Assembly: GCA_004009845.1 (NCBI GenBank)
Contig: RMBW01000005.1
Span: forward strand, 1-64,000
Direction of reading: 5' to 3'
Source: Davidsoniella eucalypti
Lineage: Eukaryota; Ascomycota; Sordariomycetes; Microascales; Ceratocystidaceae
DNA: 64,000 nt
Each line of letters opens with the position of its first letter. Positions within the stretch are counted from its first letter, which is position 1. The translations under genes and the position numbers were made by a program. Under the pieces are notes generated by a model that ran no database searches, was not told where the DNA came from, and saw only the letters and a list, made by a program, of their open reading frames with translations. Of the stretch, positions 31,635 to 42,800 are shown in pieces.

Positions 31635-34232
31635 GTTGCGTGATTCTTGAATACTCTGGCGATGATAGTGTTCATGAATGATGGCGAGAATTTGGTGATT
31701 TTATGACTACCGCAATAAATGGAAACGCTGTGATACCCTAATCACCCAAAGGAAAGGGGATACTGATGGACTTGTAGAGCTTTTTTTAAGCCGTGTAGCT
31801 GGAGATTTGCGTATAAGCTCGTTAAGAGCACAAGCTATTTTGACATCAAATCTCGCAAGACATTACTTCATGCTAAGGCTATCAAAACAGGAATGAGGAT
31901 GGACGAAGGATGGTTGTCTACGAAAGTAGAGAGGCACCAGTAGATAAGGTAGATATATTGAGGGGGAAGGCGTTTGGGGAGTTCTGCTCCTGACTAGTAG
32001 CCTAAGAAGTGGACAGTCCTCCAGAAACGCAAGTAACAACCATTTCCAAGTGCAAAGACAAACTTATATAGGTCGCTAAAGACAATGCCCGTTGCTAACA
32101 GCTGACAGTATTTCAGACCGAAGATACCAAGACTACGATTCCGAGAGCTCACGGGTAATATCTAGAAAATATCGGATATAGGGTCCTCTTGGTCATAATG
32201 CCAGACTTTGAGAGGTCACAAGAGATAGTCAAGTCTACGGTTCACTGATGGCCGAATGTTGTTCCGACGATGACGATAGCCGATAGCTCCCATCCGGGAC
32301 GCATAGCCGTATCCTGTGCTACTGGATAACAGTAGTGGCATATACATTAAGGTTAATACACAAATCAGCAACAGCCCTTTCAATTCTATCGTAGAGTGCT
32401 TGATTTCACTTTTTTTTTGACCCTAGTTCACGTGACTGAAATCCAAGATAACTCGCTTCTGCATGTACGTAGCAATATACCCCTCCGGCCCAATGTTTGG
32501 CCTGAAAGGCCACTGCCACAGTTGGCAGTATGATATTTCTGAAAAAGGAAGCCTGCATAGAACAATAAAATGCAACACATGTCACAATCCGTTTACTTCG
32601 GTCCACTGATTATTCTGCCTATGATGAAACAAAGGTTCAAGAATCTCAAGACTCAGACTTCTATGAGCCAACTACGGCTGTTTCATCTCGAAGTCAGCCA
32701 ATAGTAAAAGAATACTGACTTCACGCCCAGGCAGCAGGAACGGCATGTTATATTTTCATAGTGATTGTTGCTCGCCGTTGCATGGGCTGCCTTACGGCCG
32801 TTGTTCGAAAATAGCCCATTTCCAATCCCATTATTCCAGGTTGGCTGTGAGGTGATGCAAAGTATTATAGATCTAGCGAGTAAAACACCACGATACATCT
32901 CCATGTATGCCTCGAAGATAATTTCGGGGGGCTTGGGATAAATGAAGGAAAAAAAAATCGATACATGTGGACCGGCATGTGGCCGCATAAATGGGCTATT
33001 AGTGCTCTTACACCGCCGCCTATTTTGTCCCGAAGACTCGGTAACGGGCCCCCTGAATAGGCCGCTGAACAGTCAACGTATGCGGCCCCAACAACGGACC
33101 CCACGGAGCCCTCTGCTGAGGCATTATCCAGACAGCACTCACTCGGGCTACCAATCTGGCTTTTTTGCATGCTATCCCAAGTGATGAGCATCGTCGTTTA
33201 TAGGCCTAGTAACACGCCTTGTGCGAAGACATGCTGCTCAAAGACCGGTTCAAATGACCAACCTGACATGCAGGTATGACTCCTAGAGGGGGTGGACTCC
33301 TCATGATACCATTTATATGTTCAATATATGTGCATCGTCAAGGTACTTGAGATGAAATCGTGAGGTACTTGCCTGAAAAGTATCGTGAATTACATGGAAT
33401 ATTCAGTCGTCTCCAGGGCAACGAATTTATCGAAGATATATCGCCATTCAGTAGATAGTCATACATAGAGAGGGCTTTTTTGTTAGATATATTGGATCTT
33501 ATGGTTGTGATGACATAAATGTATGATTTGAGAATAGAGGTCATTTATCGATTTGAATATGTTATATTAATTACAGTTAACTAACCGATTTTCTGTAATA
33601 ATCACGTATGTGCAGTAGGACGTCTTAACTAGACACTCTTTACATACTGATGTTGAATTCAAAAATAAAAAAGCCTGTGAAATTTTGATATGAACAAGCT
33701 TCATCTAAATATATTTTTTACAATTTTTAGAGTTAATATCAATGTGTAAAGAGTAGTGCTTGAGAAGGGGGTACATAGACTTTCGCTATCCTAATATACA
33801 TACATCCCATAACCCTAGCATAGTCATATTTATACGTATGATGTGGGTTACTTAAATACATATTAACAATTGATAGACGCATAATTTTACTTAACTCTAA
33901 CTTTTTTCTAGAACGAACCTACTCGAAACAAATGCCATCTGAAGTCGGCGAGTAGGATTTATTCTGAAGATGGCCGTGTAATTGGCCAACAATAAGAGGT
34001 CTCCTAGCCGTAAGTGGATGGCAAGAGGCCGTGACTAACGACCCCATGCATAGAAGAACGTCAGTCTCATAGGTAGGCGGACAGCGCCTCACACATCGGC
34101 TAGTTGTGAAGTATGAAGCCTTTATTATATATCACTGATATACCACTAATAGATATTGAACTAACGCCGTCGAACGGGCCGCGGTGATAGTATCGTCTCC
34201 CCCGAATGCATAGGTGTATGCATAAGACAGTT

Positions 34233-34269
34233 CCATTCTTTAGTGTGGTATGACCACACTAAAGAATGG
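34233..34269. repeat. Perfect 17-bp inverted repeat with 3-nt loop
   Basis: CCATTCTTTAGTGTGGT, loop ATG, then its exact reverse complement. The transcript would form a very stable hairpin. It lies in gene-free sequence and could be a MITE remnant, a processed RNA or a terminator-like structure. Confidence 0.8.
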
Positions 34270-34741
34270 GAATGTATAACTAGCCTATGATATACAAGAA
34301 AAGCCACTTGGCTCTAGACACGCCTTGCCAGAGGACTATCTTGTGATGGGTTTCCTCAGAAGACAGCCTCGGGCATGTCTGTATCAGCCTTCCAGGAACG
34401 AAACATGCAGGAACGAGAGGTAACATGATAAACCCCGAGATTAAGTTTGCAGTTGAGGCAGTTCTTGGCTATCCAATAGTATAGCAAAGTCAGAGGTGTG
34501 CAATTTGGATCGGTATGGTCTGTCCTGTGAATCATATCTGATATCGAGGACAAGAAACTTGGTGGATACATGAGTAGACCATGTTGCCATGGCGATTGTC
34601 TATGGACTAAGAAAGTGACGAAATAGTTTATATCAAAAATAAAGAGTGTATTGGCGTCAGGAACCAAATTTATTTGTTGGAGCCCTTTGGTGAATATTCT
34701 ATTCATATTACTTAGTTGTAAATGGAAGGCAATTAACAAAG

Positions 34742-34790
34742 CTATACCGAGACCCCACCGAAACTGTCGGTGAGGTGTGCTTCGGTATAG
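34742..34790. repeat. Imperfect hairpin sequence
   Basis: CTATACCGA at the left pairs with TCGGTATAG at the right, and an inner CCACCGA pairs with TCGGTG(A)GG, with a short loop and bulges. Function unknown. Confidence 0.6.
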
Positions 34791-35460
34791 GCGCCACAAA
34801 GCGTGCGCCACAAGTAGTAGCGCCACATCGTCATCACGGACCTTCTTACTTGAGCAGTTTGTGGTTGCAATAAAACAACATGGAGCTCTAACTTCTGCGG
34901 CCAAGCGCCAAGGTTTCCTGGAGAAGAAGCCAAAGTTGCAACACGCGATTATCGAGACAGATTTGTCTTGTCTTTCATTCTCCGGGGAGAGATCCCTTGG
35001 AAACTACGCAGAAACCCCGAATAGGTCTTGCAGTAGCGGCCCTGAAACCTTATACGTCTTCACCTTCTAGATTGCCCAAAGTCTTTTGCTCCTACTAGCC
35101 TGTGGATGCCCTATTTTGGCCTTTTTGGCTCTGTTGCTTATTTAGAGACAACCTTCGTGATAGTGGCCCTAAAAGTCACACCCCTGCTTCTATAGGTGTT
35201 GTTTCGGCTTGGCTTATTTGTTGCCTGCCACTGTCAGACCACGTCTTAAGGAGCTTCTTATTATCATCTCATCCGACACTTCTCAAATCCACAGCACCAG
35301 ATCCGATGATTCATTTGCGGCCAGATATACTGTGCCCACTGTCACCCCCATATCCAGCTCATCATCCTATACCAACGCTGCTGGCAGCTTTGTAGAAGCG
35401 AGAAGGTTTTCTATCGAAGAACAAAGATACAGGAAGGATATATCCCTAGAGACCGTCGCT

Positions 35461-38400
35461 ATGAAGACGCCTAAAGTGAGCGTCGCCACGGCCTTTGGCT
35501 TGTTGGCATGGCCGTCGCTTGCTGCATGCATGAAACAAAATATGATGAACGATCTACGCAAAACTAGCACAGATATGTTTTACCACGGCTATCTAAACTA
35601 TATGGAACATGCATTTCCAGAAGACGAGGTGAGTTGCAGTAACCAAGTAACCATGCGTGTATACCTGACTAACCTGTGTAGCTGCGACCTATCACGTGCA
35701 AGCCTTTGACTCGGAATCGATCAGAGCCCTGGAATTTCGGCTTGAATGATGTTCTCGGAAACTATTCTTTGACGTTGATCGATAGTCTCTCAACATTAGC
35801 TATATTTGCTAGCTCCCCAGAAGATGGCTCGCGAGCGTCTGGATCATTTGCATTGAAGCATTTCCACCAGGGAATCGCAGAGCTCGTAAAGCAATATGGT
35901 GACGGACGTGACGGCCCTTCTGGCCAAGGCCTGAGATCTCGAGGATTTGATCTTGACAGTAAAGTCCAAGTCTTCGAGACTGTCATCAGAGGAGTTGGGG
36001 GTTTATTGAGTGCTCACCTGTTTGCTATCGGCGAGCTGCCTATTAAGGGTTATGAGCCGTTCGCTAATAGTCAATGGGAGACAGATGATCCCTTCATTGT
36101 GACTCCGCTTCGCTGGACAGAAGGGTTTGTCTATGATGGCCAGCTACTCCGACTGGCCTATGACCTTGCTGAGAGACTGTTGCCAGCCTTCTACACGGGG
36201 TCTGGTATCCCATACCCGCGAGTCAATTTGCGTACCGGCATACCTTTCTATCCAAACTCTCCACTGCATAAGTTGATGGGAGTGCAGGAATCAGCTAATG
36301 CCGATAACCGCGAGATCACAGAAACATGTAGTGCCGGCGCGGCTAGCCTTGTACTGGAGTTCACAACTTTGAGTCGCTTGACAGAGGATCCGCGGTTCGA
36401 ACAGGTGGCTAAACGTGCGTTCTGGGCCATCTGGGACCGTAGAAGTGCCATTGAATTGATTGGCAACGGCATTGACTCGGAACATGGCCGTTGGCTCGGC
36501 CAAATGGCAGGCATCGGAGCTGGAGTTGATAGTTTTTTCGAGTACGCCCTGAAAACATATATTTTATTGTCAGGCCAAGACGTGCCCGAGTACCGCTTAT
36601 CTAAACCCCCGGAAACACGGAATAACAGTCGAGTCTGGCTTGATCCCAGCGAACTACACGTCCTTGAGCCGTTAACTTTGGAGCAAAATAGCGCGGAAGG
36701 CTTCTTGGAAGTATGGCATCGAGCACATGCCGCAGTTAAACGTCACCTTTATGACAACTACCAACATCCTAGTCACGATTTTCACCACCCTAGCTACATC
36801 AACGCCAATCTAGAAACAGGTGCCCTGGCAGCCTACTGGATCGATAGCCTTGGTGCATTCTACCCCGGACTTCTAGTCATGGCCGGTGAGCTAGAAGAAG
36901 CTGTAACCTCGAACCTCTTGTATACTGCACTATGGTCACGGTTCTCGGCGTTACCAGAGCGGTGGTCGCTGCGCGATGGTAATGTGGAGTATAATATTGG
37001 TTGGTGGCCTGGACGTCCAGAGCTTATCGAATCCAACTATCATATATACAGGGCGACCAAGGATCCTTGGTATCTCCGGGTTGGCGAAATGGTTATCAAG
37101 GACATTGTTAAGAACTGTTGGACAGCCTGTGGCTGGGCGGGCCTCAAAGACGTGCGGACACTGGAGAAGTCAGACCGCATGGAGAGTTTCTTCCTTGGTG
37201 AGACGACAAAATATCTGTATCTACTGTTTGACAATGACCATCCGCTCAACTCGTTAGATGCGGCATATGTATTTACGACAGAAGGTCATCCTCTGGTGCT
37301 ACCAAAGAAGCGGAAACGCCGCTCTAGACCAACTGCCACTCAACAATCTATGCCAAGACAAACAAAATCATACCCTTACTTTGGCGAAGCAGAGACAAAT
37401 CAATGCCCAGTATCGCCGCAGGCTGAATCTTTAGCAGGATCGGCGACAATTGAGCGTGGTGACATCTTCCACGCCGCATCTCAAGCAGGAATTGAACATA
37501 CTAGGATCCAATCAGGGAGATATGTGTATATAAGAGACTCAGCAGGACGCATACAACCTGTCCCCCCAAAGGCATCAGAGCAGTTTCCATGGACATTGCC
37601 GGATGAGATGTTCCCATCGAACGGCACATCTACTCGGCTATCGGATTGGCGCATGACGACACTGGAGTTTCCATCTAATAAGGAAGGTAGTGCTCTTGAT
37701 GAACTGTTTCCGACAGTTAATGTCGAGCGCATTCCGGGATCGGGCATCCGCGTGCATACTACGGATAAGCTGAAGCTACAGCTCTCCTACGAGCTAGAGA
37801 CGGATATGTACGATACCGGATGGCGTATCATGGCAGTGAATGGACTACCGCTTGGCCGTGACGAGACTGCACAGCTTCTCCTGCACCAGATTGTCGATTA
37901 CACGGTCCCCCTGTTCAATGTTGTCCGTGATGCCAAGCTCATGGACCTGAAGCTTCATTTCGAGCGAGAAGTCGAAGCTGGGAGTGGGGCACGTGCCATC
38001 GTTTCGGCATATCGCGCCGCCGTCAAGAACTTCAAGAGCCAGCTCACATCGGTTCTGCAGACTACGCCTTCCGATGCTGCATCTAGCGATCTGCCGCGAC
38101 GCTGGACCGAGACTTTGGAAGCATCGACATCATCTGGCCCCGGCTCAGGTATCAAGTCACTCCTAACGGCGAAGAAGCTGCCTGTCATGGACACAGTGTT
38201 TATGGGCGGGTTTGGTTGTGCGGGCTTGCTTCCCGAGTCTGCGCCGGCGGAACACAATGTCATTGTCTTTCGGCGCGGTGGATGTACATTTGCACAGAAG
38301 CTATCGAATATCCCGTCGTACACGCGAGGACCCGAGGCACTCAAACTGGTGGTTATCGTGGACGAGACGGACGAGGAAGAGGCTATTCGCCCAACTATAT

Positions 38401-38585
38401 ATCAGGCCCAGACGTTGCCAGATGGCAGCAAGAGGCCGTGGCAGATCCCCATGCTCTTGGTGAATGCAGCATCGGGTGAGAATCTATATGACAAGTTCCG
38501 GGGTGCGTGGAGAATCACGCTGGCGAAGAGATATTATGTAGAGTCTCGAGGGTTGCGTATCCGAAACTTGTTTGTTGTCCAGTGA
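35461..38585 (+). CDS. mnl1: ER alpha-1,2-mannosidase-like protein, EDEM/Htm1 family (GH47 + PA domain)
   Basis: CDS join(35461..35628, 35682..38585), 1,023 aa, with a 53-nt intron (GTGAGT...GTAG, phase 0). ATG at 35461 starts a signal peptide (MKTPKVSVATAFGLLAWPSL). The GH47 domain spans roughly residues 35-500, with family motifs LGNYSLTLIDSLSTLAIF, ETCSAGAASLVLEF, GAGVDSFFEYALKTYILL, RPELIESNYHIYRATKDPWY and MESFFLGETTKYLYLLF. VFTTEGHPL closes the domain. A linker with a basic KKRKRRSR stretch follows. The C-terminal region (about 820-960) resembles a protease-associated domain with VIVFRRGGCTFAQKL. EDEM/Htm1 proteins trim mannose from misfolded glycoproteins in the ER and mark them for degradation. 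The long C-terminal extension resembles EDEM3-type members. Gene symbol follows the yeast name MNL1/HTM1. Confidence 0.93.
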
Positions 38586-39165
38586 AGAGCGGCAAACACG
38601 GTACTTTACTTTGGTTCTAGTATATGATTATTGCAGTAAATATATTGAATGTTTCGAGTTCTTGATTAGTATGTATATATGCACTATGTGATTTAGTATG
38701 AGAGTGGAAAAAAAAAGAACATATCATGGAATAGCCTTATTTCTACAGTAGAAACCGAGGTTAGACGAGATATAGCAGATAACGTAATGGATATTAGGTT
38801 CCTCGCAGAACATGCCACTCTTAATATTTCCCTATCTGACTAGCAACAAAACCCGGATGTCGCGATCTAAATAAAACATATGCGTGAGGTGTTAAACAAA
38901 GCTTGGAAGGCTTCAGTAGATTAGGGCAAGGGACGAAGCGTCCTGTGAAAAACAAAAAAAAGAAAAGAAATAATAGCCCGAAATCCCCCACCAGCCGTTT
39001 GTTGTCAAGAAACCCAAGTATCACAACTGACGTCATACTTGATGGGCGTTCATAGTATGGAATGGGGGGCTTTCCCCCCCTTTTCTCCTTTGCTTAGACA
39101 TTCAAAGCAAGATGTAAGTTTTTTTTTTTGTATATTTGTGTGAGGGTGGTTGAGTGTTCGTTATT
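38586..39165. other. Convergent intergenic region
   Basis: Lies between the 3' ends of the mannosidase and adenine phosphoribosyltransferase genes. A/T-rich with several homopolymer runs; no gene. Confidence 0.6.
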
Positions 39166-39866
39166 TTAAGCACCCTCGAGTAGGATAGAGACGGGAACAT
39201 CGCCGAGCTTTTTGCGACCATCCAGGCCGGGGATCTCTAGAATAAACAGGTAGCCAATGATCTCACCACCGAGCTGGCGGACAAGATCAGCAGCAGCAGC
39301 AGCCGAGCCACCTACAGAAGAAATCGCAGTTAGTAAGAGTGACTGGCTTGTGCAAAAGGCTGTATTGTATGCAAGTACTAGCTTGGGGGACACTCACCAG
39401 TGGCAATGATATCGTCGACGATCAGGACGCGCTGGCCCTTCTGGACAGCACCCTCCTGCATCTGGAAGAAATCAGTGCCGTACTCCTTCTTGTAGCCGGC
39501 AGTGACGCAAGGACCAGGCAGCTTTCCCTGCTTGCGAACGGGGGCGAAGGAGATGTTTTGGCGCAGCGCCATGCCGGGGCCGAAGAGGAAGCCGCGGGCA
39601 TCGAGGCCGACGACGACATCAGGCTTGTTAGCGGCGGCGCCAAAGGCCTCGGCAGTCAGTAGATCCAGGGCGGTGTTGAGGGTAGAGTGGGCTTCCGGGT
39701 TCAGGAACAGTGGCATGATGTCGACAAAGTCGATGCCGGGGATGGGGAAGTCGGCAAAGTGGCGGAGAGTCTGCTTCAGCTTTAGCTGAGAGCTGGCGAG
39801 TTCGGTGGAACTGGCGGCGGCGACGGGCTGTCCTCGCGAGGCATCTTGGGAAGCGGTGGATGACAT
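39166..39866 (-). CDS. apt1: Adenine phosphoribosyltransferase
   Basis: CDS complement(join(39166..39311, 39398..39866)), 204 aa, one 86-nt intron (GTGAGT...TGTAG) that splits a Gly codon. The enzyme joins adenine and PRPP to give AMP in purine salvage, in the cytosol. The PRPP-binding motif VLIVDDIIATGGSAAAA is at about residues 147-163, reconstituted exactly at the intron join. VVVGLDARGFLFGP and YKKEYGTD are typical of the family, as is FPIPGIDFVDIMPL near the N-terminus. The N-terminal 25 residues are an extra Ser/Ala-rich extension. Length is a little above the usual 180-190 aa for that reason. The leader upstream of the ATG is strongly pyrimidine-rich on the coding strand. Confidence 0.96.
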
Positions 39867-42800
39867 TGTAGAAAAAGAAGAGAGGAGAAGAAGAAAAAAA
39901 AAAAGAAAAAAAGAAGAGGAGGAAAAAGGGAAAGGGAAGAAGGTATAAGATAAGCCTCAAGGGGTCTGTTCGGTCCAGATATATAAATATGTATTTATAT
40001 CAACCAACTGCGTGGGTTGCAGGTATAACGGGAGATGTACAGCAAGCCTAGTTGTAATTTGTATGGCGGAGATAGAAGGGAACGCTATGCACCACTTTTT
40101 AGTTTGAGTTTTTTTATAGCAGGTTTTGGAGGAAAAAAAAAGATAAAAGTTGCTCACCAGGGTTTTTTTTTCTTTTCTTTTTCTGTTAAACGGGAACTTC
40201 AACAAGAGGAGAAGAAGGAGAAAAGAGGAAACAAACAGCAAAGAAAGCCCTTGTCGTGCAAAAAAAAAAAAGTAAGAGGGGTGCTTGGATGGAGGGGTAG
40301 TTGCAGAAAACAGAAAATGCGGCAGAGTTGAGATACAGAAAAGAGGGGGGCTTTATTTTTTCATATATTTTCTCTATAGAAGGGTATCTAGGCTTTTTCC
40401 ATCTTCTGACACAGGCCACTCCGATTGTCCAGTATTCTCTATTTATTGATCTCCGTCCTGGCCGACCAGGCAGAGTAGAAGAGAAAGAAGAAAAAAAGCC
40501 CGTGGTTTGTTCTTGTACTTGCCAGTTAGGGTAGAGTTACTTGTGATTTTGCTTCAACTGTAGGAGTATAAAAAAACCCTTTATTTAAATTATAGTGGGT
40601 GTGCCTTCTGAACGATCTGCCGTTTTCAGGGCACAGGATTGGAAGAGAGGGGGAGGGCGTATTTGCTGTGCACTTCAAAATAATACAGTGAAAATATGCG
40701 CGGCATGAACCCTTTTGCAGAACTTTTAACCAGTTTAGGCGACCTGGCCCTTCCTCGGCGATGTGTTTCTTCCTTCCCACGGATGGCCGGCCGGGCAGCA
40801 TTTTTTTTCTTTTTCTTTTTCTTTTCATGTTTGCTCTGTAGCGGCAGGACAGCAGCAGAAGCTGGCGATGAGACGTGAGATTCCCAGGGCCCGCCGGCCC
40901 AGAAGAAGCCTAGACTTGGGGGACTTGTGCTCTGTAGGTCTGGCTATCTGCATGTCTTCAGGCGCTAGAATAAGCCCGCTGGGCGCCAGGCGACTTCTTT
41001 GCTTCCAGAACGTGCCCTGTTCTACTGGATAAGCTGGGCCAAGGGCCTCTATTATACAGGCTGTATCTGCAGTATATGGAACGTGCGCACGGAATCCACC
41101 GTGCCGCCAGATATACAGAGGTCTGACATGGCTGGATAGCACAATACCACCCCGATACGGTGTCGAGGAGATCGGCAGCCTGACCGGCCACTGCTGTATG
41201 TGTATAACTACAGCCATATCAGCAGTAAAAGCGTCCCCAGCCTGTCTCAAGTTCCTGCGGCCATGTCGTGATATAGCACCATCCCCCCAAACTCGCTCGT
41301 TTCCTGCTGTGACTGGCATCGCGGTGCGTCTCCAACCATCCTAACACTACATTGTAGGTGAGAAGGCGCTGTAAAAAGGAGCCAAGGTTGTCCGTCTGGG
41401 CCTTGGCTAAGACAGCGGCCTTTTTCTTCTTCTTTTTCTGCTTTAATTTGCGCGCAACGCTTCACAAACCACAGAGGGCTGTGTATAGGCATGTGTTATC
41501 TATGTCCAGGCCTGTGTTAGTGCTGCATGGTCCGTGGCTGTCTGGTTTTCCGCCTGTTCCTGGCGCGATGCACCGGATCTTGGTATCTGCCATACGAGGC
41601 AGCCTGTCGAACGCGAAAGCGCACATCGGCGGTGAGCAAAGGGCCTTCTTGCAGCGCCCACCGTGGCATCTGGCGATGTCAAGTGCAGAGATGGACCGCT
41701 GGCTGTCTCGCCATTCCGTTCCGTTTGTCTATGGACCGGGGGCTCGTTCATGTTGTGTTTATGGTAGTATTCGTAAGTGTAGCCAGGCAAAGCCAAGTCC
41801 ATATACACCCATAGCAACAGACCAGAGTAGCGGTGACTGGGCTGCCTTGGGCACCTATAACTATACTCTGTTCTGACTAGTGCTGTCCAGTCATGTATAA
41901 AGCAGCCGTGAATTTCACATGTTGGTCGGACTTGAAGAAAAAAAAAGAAAAGCCAGGCTTTGACAAAATCCTTCCTTGCGTGGAGATTTCCCCCAAAGAG
42001 CTCTTCTGCTGCAGGAAATACACACTACTGCTTAGTACTACTACTTGTACATATCTTGTACCGCCAGCAACAAGATAGGCATCAATGGCATTGCAGCAGG
42101 TGCAGAAACGAGTGTCTGCCACGGATCCTACGGAACCGCCATGTTATGCTGTAGACATGTTTGCCGTTAGGCTAGCACAGCCGGGGCCTCGATCTAGGTT
42201 CTCCGATAGCTGTGTCAAGCACATCTCTGTAGTTGCAAGCTTGAAGCCAAGACGGCCTACATATTCGATGCTACATTTGCGTCTTGCCTTCTTCCACCGA
42301 GCCTCTCACGACAGAGCCAGTATATAGTACGCTACTAAGAGGCCAAAGAGGGTGTTGGCCTCAAACACAATGTTATGAGCGCTGGCATGCTCTATGCGAA
42401 AGTGAGGCCGATTTACAGCCGTGCTTTGGCTTCTCCCCAATCCCTGGCTTTCTTCATATACCTTGCTTCAAGGTATCAACATCCCAGTGGTCTTTGCTGC
42501 AGAGAAGCAATCAAAGAAGAACTGTAGAAAAACAACCGGGATTCCCCGCCGGCCAGGCTTGAATAAAGCCAAATAACTTTAGCCTGACAGCGGACTTGCT
42601 TTTCTTCCTAATCTTAGTACTGTCACGGCCACGTATCGCCATATCTTGTATGCATTGCCTATCAAGTATAACAAGAGCCACGTTCACAGCACGACTTACT
42701 ATACCTGTATACACGGTGATACATGGGAAGAGGAAAGCCAGGGCTTTTCAGACAGTAAGCAGGCAAGATAAGATATCAGTCAGTGATGTCCTGGAAGAAA

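Larger units (their letters stand above)
31648..35460. other. Gene-poor intergenic region
   Basis: No gene supported. A/T content is high around 33.5-33.9 kb. Two hairpin-forming sequences near 34.2 and 34.7 kb are listed separately. An antisense frame of 182 codons (34356-34904) has no recognisable domain and was not accepted. The last few hundred bases are presumed promoter of the mannosidase gene. Confidence 0.55.

Noticed and set aside
34356..34904. Antisense open frame of 182 codons
   Set aside because: No recognisable domain or codon pattern, overlaps a hairpin sequence and other open frames on the opposite strand, and no leader or intron signals support it.
35209..35460. N-terminal extension of the mannosidase from upstream in-frame codons
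   Set aside because: No ATG opens it, and the ATG at 35461 starts a clean signal peptide expected for an ER enzyme.
41358..41876. Plus-strand open frame of about 172 codons in the 6.8-kb gene-free stretch
   Set aside because: Contains a Phe run from a CT tract, no ATG at its start, no domain, and competing frames on the other strand.
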